Notes: generated by a model from the letters alone, not told the origin. 14,754 nt of DNA from Methylococcaceae bacterium (GCA_021647145.1 JAKIVF010000090.1:1-14754), one strand, 5' to 3'. Positions 8,169 through 14,519 are shown, numbered from the stretch's first letter. Translations and numbers: made by a program.

Positions 8169-8235
8169 CACAGCACTTCAAAAAAATGCCCACCTAAGCT
8201 AATGGGTGAGACTAAGGTTTTTTCAAAGCACTGTG
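8169..8235 (-). repeat. 67-bp long inverted repeat, MITE-like or structured minus-strand RNA
   Basis: The arms start CACAG and end CTGTG and pair over 18 positions. On the plus strand four pairs are C-A mismatches, but on the minus strand the same four become G-U wobbles, so a minus-strand transcript would form an unbroken 18-bp stem. Inside it a small hairpin (CCCA with TGGG) caps the loop. The inner TGCCCACC/GGGTG words are reminiscent of miniature palindromic repeats common in proteobacterial genomes. It lies 80 bases before the peroxiredoxin start. It could be a mobile palindromic repeat, a terminator for something antisense, or a small RNA; I cannot tell which. Confidence 0.55.
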
Positions 8236-8314
8236 AAACTGGTGGATTGCACTATAAATCCTCGGTGAACTGATCTTTTTAGGATATATAAAATATTGTC
8301 TTAGGAGAAATAAA

Positions 8315-8839
8315 ATGACTGAAATTGTACCCGATGTAATTTTTAAAACTCGTGTCCGTGATGAGAGCATCAATGGCGAAAACCCATTTCGATGGCAGGA
8401 TGAGAGTAGTCGTGATATTTTTGAAAATAAAAAAATTGTTATTCTGGCATTGCCAGGGGCTTTCACTCCAACCTGTTCCAGCACTCATTTACCTGGCTTT
8501 GAAAAAAAATATCAGAAAATGATAGATCAAGGTGTTGATGAAGTATATTGCCTTAGCGTTAATGATGCCTTTACGATGTATCAATGGAGTAAACATTTAG
8601 GGGTAAATAGAGTAAAAATGTTACCTGATGGTAATGCAGACTTTACCCGAGGTATGGGAATGATGGTTAAAAAGGAAAACCTGGGGTTTGGATATCGTTC
8701 ATGGCGCTATTCTATGTTGGTTAAAGATCAAGCTATTGTTAAATTGTTTAGCGAGCCAGGAAAATCAGATAATTATTCTGAGGATCCTTTTAGTGTGAGC
8801 GATGTAGATACGATGCTTGAATATTTAAAGCAGCATTAA
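8315..8839 (+). CDS. Prx5-type peroxiredoxin (thiol peroxidase)
   Basis: A 174-residue peroxiredoxin of the Prx5/AhpE-like group, which reduces hydrogen and organic peroxides in the cytoplasm. The active-site loop PGAFTPTCSSTHLPGF gives the peroxidatic cysteine C54 with T51 before it; the supporting arginine is R131 in RSWRYSMLV. A second cysteine, C79 in VYCLSVND, occupies the place seen in glutathione/glutaredoxin-dependent bacterial members. Some relatives are fused to a glutaredoxin domain; this one is not, and ends right after the peroxiredoxin fold. Glutathione reductase follows 159 bases later, which supports a glutathione-linked reducing path. A good ribosome site (AGGAG, eight bases before ATG) fixes the start. 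Control by the upstream OxyR is likely but inferred from context only. Confidence 0.93.
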   Translation: MTEIVPDVIFKTRVRDESINGENPFRWQDESSRDIFENKKIVILALPGAFTPTCSSTHLPGFEKKYQKMIDQGVDEVYCLSVNDAFTMYQWSKHLGVNRVKMLPDGNADFTRGMGMMVKKENLGFGYRSWRYSMLVKDQAIVKLFSEPGKSDNYSEDPFSVSDVDTMLEYLKQH

Positions 8840-8865
8840 AAGCTACAAATAGATTGAGTAAATTA

Positions 8866-8885
8866 TAATTGAGCGCCCACAATTA
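8866..8885. repeat. Inverted repeat (6-bp stem) after the peroxiredoxin gene
   Basis: TAATTG and CAATTA pair around AGCGCCCA, 27 bases after the peroxiredoxin stop. A second 6-bp pair (TAATCC with GGATTA) follows near 8956-8978. Neither has a T-tract. The 159-base spacer shows no other recognisable feature apart from the purine-rich GGGGAAATT before the gor start. Confidence 0.3.
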
Positions 8886-8998
8886 ACAGAGGCTCAAGGA
8901 CTTAATCTTTTTAATTTAAACTATGGATAACCCAAAAAAATGCAGATGCGCACTCTAATCCTACGTTCAACTGGATTATTTAGGGTAACGGGGAAATT

Positions 8999-10351
8999 AT
9001 GAAACATTATGATTATGATCTATTTGTGATTGGTGCAGGTTCTGGTGGTGTTCGTGCTGCTCGTATGGCGGCAAGTTTAGGTGTTAGGGTTGCGACTGCT
9101 GAAAACCGTTATTTAGGAGGCACTTGTGTTAATGTAGGTTGTGTACCTAAAAAATTATTTGTTTATGCCTCTCATTTTCGCGAAGAATTTATTGCTGCAG
9201 GAGGATTTGGTTGGTCTATTAACGATAGCCAGTTTGACTGGGCGCGATTATTAGCTCAAAAAGATCAGGAATTAAAGCGTTTACAAGGAGTTTATGAGAG
9301 CTTATTAGTCAACTCAGGGGTAACTGTAATAGAAGGTCAGGCAAGATTAGTTGATGCTTACACAGTCCGAGTTGGAGAAAAAAATTATAGTTGTGAAAGG
9401 ATACTGATTGCTACAGGTGGTTGGCCGTCAATTCCTGATATTCCAGGCAAAGACTTTATCGTTACATCAAATGAAATGTTTGTATTAGAACAATTACCAA
9501 AGCAAATTTTAGTTGTTGGCGGAGGTTATATTGCAGTGGAATTTGCAGGAATTATGAATGGTTTAGGTGTTGAAACAACACTATGTTATCGAGGTGATAA
9601 ATTGCTGCGTGGCTTTGATGAATCTATTAGAACATTTGCAGCAGAAGAAATGCAAAAAAAAGGTGTTAATATCTTATTTGATACGCAAATCAATGCTATT
9701 GAACAAAATAGTAAAGGTTTTATCGCACAGTGTGAGCAAGGCCAGAAAATTGAATCTGATCTGATTTTATATGCAACAGGGCGTACTCCTAATACTACAG
9801 GTTTAGGGCTTGAAAAACTGGGGGTAGAGATAAATAAATCGGGTGCAATAAAGGTTAATAATGACTATCAAACTAACCTTCCATCAATATATGCCTTAGG
9901 TGATGTAACACATCGGGTTAATTTAACACCCGTAGCAACGGCTGAGGCAATGGCATTTGTTAACAGTCTCTATAATGGAAAACAAACTCCTGTTGATTAT
10001 GACAATATTCCTACCGCTGTTTTTTGCCAACCAAATATCGGTACTGTTGGCTTAACAGAAGCTGAGGCGAAAACACGGTATACGGATATTGATATTTATC
10101 AGTCTGTGTTTAAGCCGATGAAGCATGCACTTTCTGGTCTTGATGAAAAAACTTTGATGAAAATGATCGTCAGACGTAGTTCCGGTCAAGTCTTAGGCAT
10201 ACATATGGTTGGTTCTGATGCAGGAGAAATAATCCAGGGTATGGCTGTTGCAATAAGAGCTGGAGCAACCAAAGCTATTTTTGATTCAACAATAGGTATT
10301 CATCCTACCACAGCAGAAGAGTTTGTTACCATGAGGACGCCAATAGAGTAA
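8999..10351 (+). CDS. gor: Glutathione-disulfide reductase
   Basis: A 450-residue flavoenzyme that reduces oxidised glutathione with NADPH in the cytoplasm. The N-terminal FAD-binding fold is at residues 7 to 35 (VIGAGSGGVRAARMAA). The redox disulfide is C43/C48 in GGTCVNVGCVPKK. The NADPH-binding fold is at 170 to 205 (LVVGGGYIAVEFAG), with the two phosphate-binding arginines R198 and R204 that distinguish NADPH use, at the same numbers as in E. coli glutathione reductase. The second FAD motif is YALGDV at 298, and the dimer-interface catalytic pair is H435/E440 in HPTTAEE. Length is exactly that of the family. It follows the peroxiredoxin in the same direction and supplies its reductant through glutathione. 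An IS481 element begins five bases after the stop, so any native terminator or downstream gene has been lost. Confidence 0.96.
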   Translation: MKHYDYDLFVIGAGSGGVRAARMAASLGVRVATAENRYLGGTCVNVGCVPKKLFVYASHFREEFIAAGGFGWSINDSQFDWARLLAQKDQELKRLQGVYESLLVNSGVTVIEGQARLVDAYTVRVGEKNYSCERILIATGGWPSIPDIPGKDFIVTSNEMFVLEQLPKQILVVGGGYIAVEFAGIMNGLGVETTLCYRGDKLLRGFDESIRTFAAEEMQKKGVNILFDTQINAIEQNSKGFIAQCEQGQKIESDLILYATGRTPNTTGLGLEKLGVEINKSGAIKVNNDYQTNLPSIYALGDVTHRVNLTPVATAEAMAFVNSLYNGKQTPVDYDNIPTAVFCQPNIGTVGLTEAEAKTRYTDIDIYQSVFKPMKHALSGLDEKTLMKMIVRRSSGQVLGIHMVGSDAGEIIQGMAVAIRAGATKAIFDSTIGIHPTTAEEFVTMRTPIE

Positions 10352-10356
10352 TGAAA

Positions 10357-10380
10357 TGTATAGTTTCACCACGTTATACC
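10357..10380 (+). repeat. IS481 left inverted repeat
   Basis: 24 bases starting TGTATAG and sharing the core GTTTCACCACGTT with the right end. It begins five bases after the gor stop codon. Confidence 0.85.
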
Positions 10381-10445
10381 TGAATTTAAGAAAACAAAGG
10401 ACAGCCCTGATAACATATTAAAACTTTCACCACAAAGGAATTAAT

Positions 10446-11429
10446 ATGTCCCAAAGCTATCACACGAATGCAAAAACAAATATGCATTCAAGAGAGATTA
10501 TACAACAGTCGAATTTCACAAACACTGAACTAGCAGAACGCTTTGAAATCAATGAGAAGACCGTTTTCAAATGGAAAAACAGAGACCATTTAATAGATAA
10601 AAGCTCGCGTCCCCATACTATTAAACGCTCTTTAACCGACTTGGAAAGAGAAGTTGTTAGGGTTGTGAGAACCTTAACCTGGATAGAGCTTGACGATTTG
10701 GTGGATAGTGTTTTACCTTCTATTCCTAAAGCGAACAGGAGTAACGTCTATCGAACACTGAGAGATTTTGATGTTAATAGAGTTCCAGAAGAAAAAAAGG
10801 AGCAAGCCAAGAAATTCAAGGAATATGAGCCAGGGTATTTGCATATAGATGTGACGTATTTGCCTAAGCTGGAAGGTATCAAATACTACCTTTACGTTGC
10901 GATTGATAGAGCGACACGACTGATGTACTTTAAGGTCTATAAAAATAAAACAGCGCGTAATGCTGTTGATTTTTTGAACCAGTGTAAATCATATTTCCCT
11001 TTTTATATGAGTTATGTATTAACGGATAATGGGGCTGAATTTACAGACAAGTTCACCAGTAGAAAAAATAAAGCCAGTGGAAACCATGCGTTTGATATAG
11101 CCTGTATTGACGATCACATCGACCACAGGTTAACCGCTCCCTTCACACCTAAGACTAATGGAATGGTTGAACGTGTTAACGGAACGATCAAAGATGCCAC
11201 GATTAAAGTCTTAACTTATAAAAACGAGACTGAATTAAAAGCTGATTTAGATAAGTTCTTGGTGTATTACAACCTTAACCGAAGACATTGTGGCTTGAAA
11301 AGAGAATTAAAGGTTAGAACACCCTTTGAAGCTCTTCAATGTTGGTATAGAATAAAACCAGAAATTTTTAGAAAATCATCCGATATGTTTCGAGCTGAAC
11401 TTTTAAAAAATCATGGTACAACGTGGTGA
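10446..11429 (+). CDS. IS481-family transposase (DDE)
   Basis: A 327-residue DDE transposase. The N-terminal helix-turn-helix (TNTELAERFEINEKTVFKWK) lies at residues 25 to 45 and a second DNA-binding helix set up to about 110. The rve/integrase core runs from about 130 to 290, with catalytic D135 (YLHIDVTYL), D194 (LTDNGAEF) and E242 (GMVERVNGTI), and the conserved YNLNRRHCGLKRE near 274. All catalytic residues are kept and the frame is open, so it is probably active. A good ribosome site (AAGGA) precedes the ATG. The last four codons (GTTW) and the stop are encoded by the right inverted repeat itself. Confidence 0.93.
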   Translation: MSQSYHTNAKTNMHSREIIQQSNFTNTELAERFEINEKTVFKWKNRDHLIDKSSRPHTIKRSLTDLEREVVRVVRTLTWIELDDLVDSVLPSIPKANRSNVYRTLRDFDVNRVPEEKKEQAKKFKEYEPGYLHIDVTYLPKLEGIKYYLYVAIDRATRLMYFKVYKNKTARNAVDFLNQCKSYFPFYMSYVLTDNGAEFTDKFTSRKNKASGNHAFDIACIDDHIDHRLTAPFTPKTNGMVERVNGTIKDATIKVLTYKNETELKADLDKFLVYYNLNRRHCGLKRELKVRTPFEALQCWYRIKPEIFRKSSDMFRAELLKNHGTTW

Positions 11430-11438
11430 AACCTGACA
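11415..11438 (-). repeat. IS481 right inverted repeat
   Basis: Reverse complement begins TGTCAGG and shares GTTTCACCACGTT with the left end. It carries the transposase stop codon. Confidence 0.85.
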
Positions 11439-11439
11439 C

Positions 11440-11700
11440 GTAGAAGCTTCTTTCTCGTTCAGTTTTTGGAATATGAAACTTTCTGTGTTCTTTCTTTATT
11501 TTATCAATTGTTTCATCTGGAACAAATGTTGGCGATATAAAAATAAACTCTAAGGAATCAATTTTCTGCAATTCACTTTTTAAAGCTTCAAACGCGTAAA
11601 TAGAAAAGCATGATGCTGCTATTTTCAGCTTTGAGCCTTTCTGTATATCTTGCTTTAAATTATCGCCTAGCAGATGATTGATATTGTCAATTATTTCCAT
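11440..11700 (-). pseudogene. Helicase with PLD-like N-terminus, 5' fragment cut by IS481
   Basis: The first 87 codons of a larger gene: MEIIDNINHLLGDNLKQDI, then KLKIAASCFSIYAFEALKSE, EFIFISPTFVPDE and FHIPKTERERSFY. This opening is, as I recognise it, that of large DEAD/SNF2-type helicases with a PLD-like N-terminal domain, often found with DNA methyltransferases in restriction or defence loci. At 11439 the frame passes into the IS481 right end and picks up IS residues until a stop. The remaining several hundred codons are not on the other side of the IS, where gor lies. The gene is dead here. The upstream ORF fragment at 11730-11888 on the same strand may be the tail of the preceding gene in its operon. 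Confidence 0.75.
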
Positions 11701-11729
11701 GATTTCGCTTAGCCTTTATATTGGCTGTT

Positions 11730-11888
11730 TCACCCTTGGTTAACTTTTAGATTGCATCCTTTTGGAAGTGCAATTCCCACCCACTTTAAAACTAGGGAAG
11801 TTTTTTCTTCTGCTACCAGTTCCTGTTCTTCAATCCACATTTCAATATCCGACTCTTTGGAGTCGTAAACCAAAACCAATTTTAAAGT
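11730..11888 (-). pseudogene. Short chimeric ORF fragment upstream of the helicase
   Basis: An open stretch of 52 codons with no proper start, beginning after a TAA: TLKLVLVYDSKESDIEMWIE then EQELVAEEKTSLVLKWVGIA and LPKGCNLKVNQG. The first 20 residues align with the fragment at 13697-14089 (TLKWVLVNGFNESDTRMWVA), but after EQ the two diverge completely. It therefore looks like the edge of the duplicated segment fused to the end of an unrelated gene, whose stop lies 29 bases before the helicase start. I do not recognise the C-terminal part. Confidence 0.4.
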
Positions 11889-12022
11889 TTAGTAGTTTTC
11901 TTTGTCATCTTGAGATATTACCAGCCTTCTTTCAAGCTCAATAATTAGGTTCTCATGCCTTGATCCATTCTAGTGCAACAGATACATTGCTTTTGCGAGA
12001 CATTACCCTCAAAAACCATTAT

Positions 12023-12040
12023 AGCAACTATTTTGTTGCT
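12023..12040 (+). promoter_or_regulatory. Candidate HipB operator 1
   Basis: AGCAAC, six bases, GTTGCT: a perfect 18-base palindrome overlapping the -35 region of the hipB promoter. A further half-site AGCAAC lies at 12053-12058, inside the spacer. HipB-type antitoxins repress their own operon through such paired sites; binding here is inferred. Confidence 0.55.
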
Positions 12041-12064
12041 TAATAACAAAAAAGCAACTAATAT
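12036..12064 (+). promoter_or_regulatory. hipBA promoter
   Basis: TTGCTT at 12036 and TAATAT at 12059 with a 17-base spacer, 48 bases before the hipB start. The same pair with the same spacing is kept in the second copy at 14235-14263 although the spacer has changed, which supports function. Confidence 0.65.
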
Positions 12065-12081
12065 ATATCTATAGGTAAAAT

Positions 12082-12099
12082 AGAAACACATGAGTTTCT
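12082..12099 (+). promoter_or_regulatory. Candidate HipB operator 2
   Basis: AGAAAC, six bases, GTTTCT: a perfect palindrome with the same 6-6-6 layout as operator 1, located between the -10 element and the ribosome site. Two such sites flanking the promoter fit autorepression by a HipB dimer pair. Confidence 0.55.
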
Positions 12100-12111
12100 T
12101 TAGGGCATAAA

Positions 12112-12417
12112 ATGAACAGTTTACACGATCAAATAAAAAAGCGACGCAAAGAGCTTGGTTTCAACCAAGAGGATATGGCAAACCTTATTGGAATGGCAAG
12201 GCAACAATACCAAAGATTAGAATCTAAGGGAAACCCTAGGCTTGATACATTGGAATTAATTGCCAAAGGATTGAAAATGGAACTCATGTTAATCCCTAAA
12301 GATAAGACAAGAGCCATTAAAAATATCTTGGACAACGCGCCCGCGCATCCAGCTCTACCGCAAGAACAAGTTGAACAAGAAAATGATCCTTGGAAAGGTT
12401 TATTAGAGGATGAATGA
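12112..12417 (+). CDS. hipB: HipB-like antitoxin (XRE helix-turn-helix)
   Basis: A 101-residue XRE-family DNA-binding antitoxin. The helix-turn-helix occupies residues 5 to 60 (IKKRRKELGFNQEDMANLIG, then ARQQYQRLESKGNPRLDTLE). The C-terminal tail from about 63 to 101 is polar and acidic (EQENDPWKGLLEDE), a flexible part typical of HipB that can reach the partner toxin. Its stop overlaps the hipA start by four bases (ATGA), so the two are translationally coupled. It should bind and neutralise HipA and repress the promoter at the palindromes upstream. The ATG is preceded by AGGG six bases away. Confidence 0.9.
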   Translation: MNSLHDQIKKRRKELGFNQEDMANLIGMARQQYQRLESKGNPRLDTLELIAKGLKMELMLIPKDKTRAIKNILDNAPAHPALPQEQVEQENDPWKGLLEDE

Positions 12418-13688
12418 TGCCAGATAACAACCAAGCACAAGTTTTAAAACTAACCCTGCATGACAGGCTTGTCGGCTATTTGGCGGGGTTTCAAAATGGG
12501 CGCAATGTACTCACTTTTTCAGAAGAGTTTATTGCGGATACTGACCGCCCCACTTTCAGCCTAACAACACACCCTGATTTTCCCAATGTCGATAAACATA
12601 TTTCTGAGCCATGGGCGAGGAACCAACGGCTTCACCCTACTCTTTCAAATCTACTACCCGAAGGCGCTCTAAGAGAGTTACTCGCTCAGGGGCTAAAGAC
12701 ACACCCTGATAATGAATTTCAGATTTTGTCACATCTTGGTCACGACTTGCCTGGGGCAGTAATTGCAACGCCCATGTTGCCAGACGAAATACCACACCAC
12801 CTCTTCTCAAAATATGGTGGAATACAAGCCATTAAAATTGAAAGCCTCAGTTCAGAAAACAAGTTTTCTCTTGCTGGCGTTCAAATGAAATTTTCCATGA
12901 AGGAAATGGATGGGCGTTATCAGGTTTCAAGATCAGGGGAGCTTGGTGACTGGATTATCAAAACACCGTCCACGAAGCATAAAAATGTACCCCTAAATGA
13001 ATACACGGCGATGACGCTTGCCCAACTAGCAGGCATTAACATTCCTGATATCCGATTAATTGAAATGGGTAAGCTTGATAACCTCCCCCCTATTAATCTC
13101 CCTAAAGAAAAATATGCCTTTGCTATTCGACGGTTTGATCGTACTGATACTCAGCGCATTCACATGGAGGATTTTGCCCAAGTCCTTATAAAGTACCCAC
13201 ATGAAAAATATAATTCTGCCAATTATGAGCAAATTGGAAAAATCATCTATCAATATACGGGGGACGGGCTAGTCAACGCACAGCAATTCGCAAAACGCCT
13301 ACTCATTAATATTTTACTTGCCAATGGGGATGCTCACCTCAAAAACTGGAGCTTGTTATACGAAGATCAAATAACACCTGAGCTTTCCCCTGCATACGAC
13401 ATTGTAACCACACTTGTATATATGGGTGATGAAAAAGAAGTTGCATTAAATATGGGAAAGACCAAGAAATGGTATGAAATCAACATGTCTCATTTTGAGG
13501 CATGGTCTAACAAGGCAGACATCCCATGGAGAGCGATTAAGCCCCACCTAGAAAGGACCATTGAACAAGCCCGCGCTTTGTGGCCAAACGCGCTAGAAGA
13601 GCTTCCTATGGATGAAGAACACAAAGAAGCCCTCAGAAAACACTGGGGATCACTTCATGAGGACTTTCAAATACAAACTAAGAAGTAG
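12414..13688 (+). CDS. hipA: HipA-like serine/threonine kinase toxin
   Basis: A 424-residue HipA toxin. HipA kinases phosphorylate a cytoplasmic target, glutamyl-tRNA synthetase in the E. coli case, and stop translation. The N-terminal HipA_N domain covers residues about 10 to 115 (LPEGALRELLAQ). The glycine-rich loop with the autophosphorylated serine is FSLAGVQMKF (S152). The ATP lysine is K183 in WIIKTP, followed by E196. AFAIRRFDR at 235 precedes the catalytic loop NGDAHLKNWSLLY with D306 and N311, and the metal aspartate is D329 in AYDIVTT. All kinase residues are present, so it looks functional. Length is close to the usual 430 to 440. Its target here is unknown. The gene seems richer in C and G than the oxyR-gor block, in keeping with acquisition by transfer. 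Confidence 0.94.
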   Translation: MMPDNNQAQVLKLTLHDRLVGYLAGFQNGRNVLTFSEEFIADTDRPTFSLTTHPDFPNVDKHISEPWARNQRLHPTLSNLLPEGALRELLAQGLKTHPDNEFQILSHLGHDLPGAVIATPMLPDEIPHHLFSKYGGIQAIKIESLSSENKFSLAGVQMKFSMKEMDGRYQVSRSGELGDWIIKTPSTKHKNVPLNEYTAMTLAQLAGINIPDIRLIEMGKLDNLPPINLPKEKYAFAIRRFDRTDTQRIHMEDFAQVLIKYPHEKYNSANYEQIGKIIYQYTGDGLVNAQQFAKRLLINILLANGDAHLKNWSLLYEDQITPELSPAYDIVTTLVYMGDEKEVALNMGKTKKWYEINMSHFEAWSNKADIPWRAIKPHLERTIEQARALWPNALEELPMDEEHKEALRKHWGSLHEDFQIQTKK

Positions 13689-13696
13689 GCAACATG

Positions 13697-14089
13697 TTAA
13701 CGGTTGCGCTTTTCTAGTAACTGATCAAGCTTTTGATCCGCTGTATCAATATTCAGCTACATCCAAAGAGGTAAATGATCCGATAATTCATATGTGAATT
13801 TAGTTTTTCTTAAATCTTTGTACGGCAAGAGTGACTTATAGTCCCCTTTGTAAAAATCGAGCACACCCCCATGGTCTGAAAATACTGATCCAGTAACATT
13901 AGGGTGATGTAAAATTTGATCATATCGCTTGTTGTTCGCTAAGTTTGAACCAAACTCAGACTGAATAATAGCATCAGGCGCACTTAAGCCATATTTTGAG
14001 ATCGCTTTGTATAAGACAACATTCTGTTCTGCAACCCACATTCGAGTATCCGACTCGTTGAAGCCATTAACCAACACCCATTTTAAAGT
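13697..14089 (-). pseudogene. Endonuclease/exonuclease/phosphatase family, 3' fragment with premature stop
   Basis: The C-terminal third of a DNase I-like (EEP) protein. It starts abruptly after a TAA with TLKWVLVNGFNESDTRMW, where intact members would have VGDFN, and runs through SEFGSNLANNKRYDQIL, VTGSVFSDHGGV to TYELSDHLPLWM. SDHLPLW is the family's C-terminal catalytic SDH motif. A TAG at 13757 follows, but the frame goes on sensibly as LNIDTADQKLDQLLEKRNR to TAA at 13697. The TAG probably replaced a CAG glutamine codon. Both the missing N-terminal two thirds and the nonsense codon make it a pseudogene. It is convergent with hipA, the stops being eight bases apart. The same 5' break point occurs in the other repeat copy near 11888. 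Confidence 0.75.
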
Positions 14090-14496
14090 TTAGCAGTTAT
14101 TTTGTTAGCTTGAGAGTTTCCACTCCTTATTTCAAGGTCAATCATTGGGTGCTCATATCTTTACCCACCTCAGAGCAATAAACCCTTGTTTTTACGAACA
14201 AATACCCTCAAAAACCATTATAGAAACTTTTTTATTGCTTTATAACACAAAAGAAACTAATATATTTCTATAGGTGAAATAGAGACACATAAGTTTCTTT
14301 AAGGCATAAAATGAATGATTTACACAATCAAATAAAAAAGCTACGTAAAGAACTTGGCTTCAAACAAGAAGACATAGCGACTCACATTGGGATGGCGAGA
14401 CAACAATACCAAAAATTAGAATCTAGGGGAAACCCCAGGCTTGATACTCTGGAATTAATTGCCAAAGGGTTAAAAATGGAGCTTATGCTCATCCCT
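14025..14496 (+). repeat. Direct repeat, copy B
   Basis: About 472 bases matching 11824-12297. It begins inside the EEP fragment, contains the second promoter and operator set, and ends at codon 62 of the second hipB where the insertion element starts. Confidence 0.85.
14222..14298 (+). promoter_or_regulatory. Second hipB promoter with degenerate operators
   Basis: TTGCTT at 14235 and TAATAT at 14258 keep the 17-base spacing of copy A. The operators are imperfect: AGAAAC/ATTGCT at 14222-14239 and AGAGAC/GTTTCT at 14281-14298, both with six-base centres. In copy A both palindromes are perfect, so either this copy is decaying or it binds more weakly. Confidence 0.55.
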
Positions 14497-14514
14497 CCCC
14501 CTGTGTCAGGATAG
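14311..14514 (+). pseudogene. hipB: Second HipB-like antitoxin, C-terminus cut by insertion element
   Basis: 67 codons; the first 62 match the intact HipB with nine differences (53 of 62 identical) and keep the complete helix-turn-helix. After LIP the frame runs into insertion-element sequence, adding PPVSG and a stop. The acidic tail of the intact protein is lost and the hipA partner does not follow within the window. It could still be made as a short DNA-binding protein that acts on both hipB promoters, so pseudogene status is a judgement. Confidence 0.75.
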
Positions 14515-14519
14515 TTGTC

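Larger units (their letters stand above)
10357..11438 (+). mobile_element. Complete IS481-family insertion sequence
   Basis: The element is about 1082 bases with one transposase gene. Both ends begin TGT and share GTTTCACCACGTT followed by TACC, with one difference; three bases after TGT also differ. The left inverted repeat is 10357-10380 and the right one 11415-11438. A second partial copy of the end motif (TTTCACCAC) lies inside the left end at 10425-10433, possibly a second transposase contact. The bases outside the two ends (GAAA on the left, CGTA on the right) do not match, so I see no target-site duplication. TGT ends and the transposase type agree with IS481. Confidence 0.88.
11824..12297 (+). 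repeat. Direct repeat, copy A (EEP fragment, promoter, hipB 5' part)
   Basis: About 474 bases that match 14025-14496 in the same orientation. Shared parts in order are the nuclease-fragment stretch around TTTTAAAGTTTAG, a diverged middle, CCCTCAAAAACCATTATAG, the promoter and operators, and 62 codons of hipB. By eye the promoter and coding parts are about 80% identical or better and the middle much less. The repeat ends on the right where the second copy is cut by an insertion element. Confidence 0.85.

Noticed and set aside
8010..8314. Classic OxyR binding box (ATAG-N7-CTAT repeats) upstream of the peroxiredoxin
   Set aside because: Only a single GATAG-like word near 8073 was seen, without the partner spacing, so no site is claimed.
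8212..8488. Two minus-strand ORFs overlapping the peroxiredoxin start
   Set aside because: They lie over the conserved active-site region of the peroxiredoxin in other frames and show no family features.
11762..11944. 60-codon plus-strand ORF in the gap before hipB
   Set aside because: Sequence is low-information, lacks a ribosome site and is antisense to the shared repeat fragment; not kept in the second copy.
13723..13738. GATCAA-GCTT-TTGATC hairpin as a terminator for hipA
   Set aside because: It falls in the reading frame of the nuclease fragment (DQKLDQ codons) and lacks a T-tract; coding chance is the likelier cause.
13612..13797. 61-codon plus-strand ORF across the hipA end
   Set aside because: It overlaps hipA in another frame and the antisense of the nuclease fragment; no motif.
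11701..14310. Integron gene-cassette array (attC sites) around hipBA, suggested by GTTAAC words near 11737 and 13697
   Set aside because: No paired R'/R'' sequences or long attC-type stem could be found at either place, and no integrase is present in the window.
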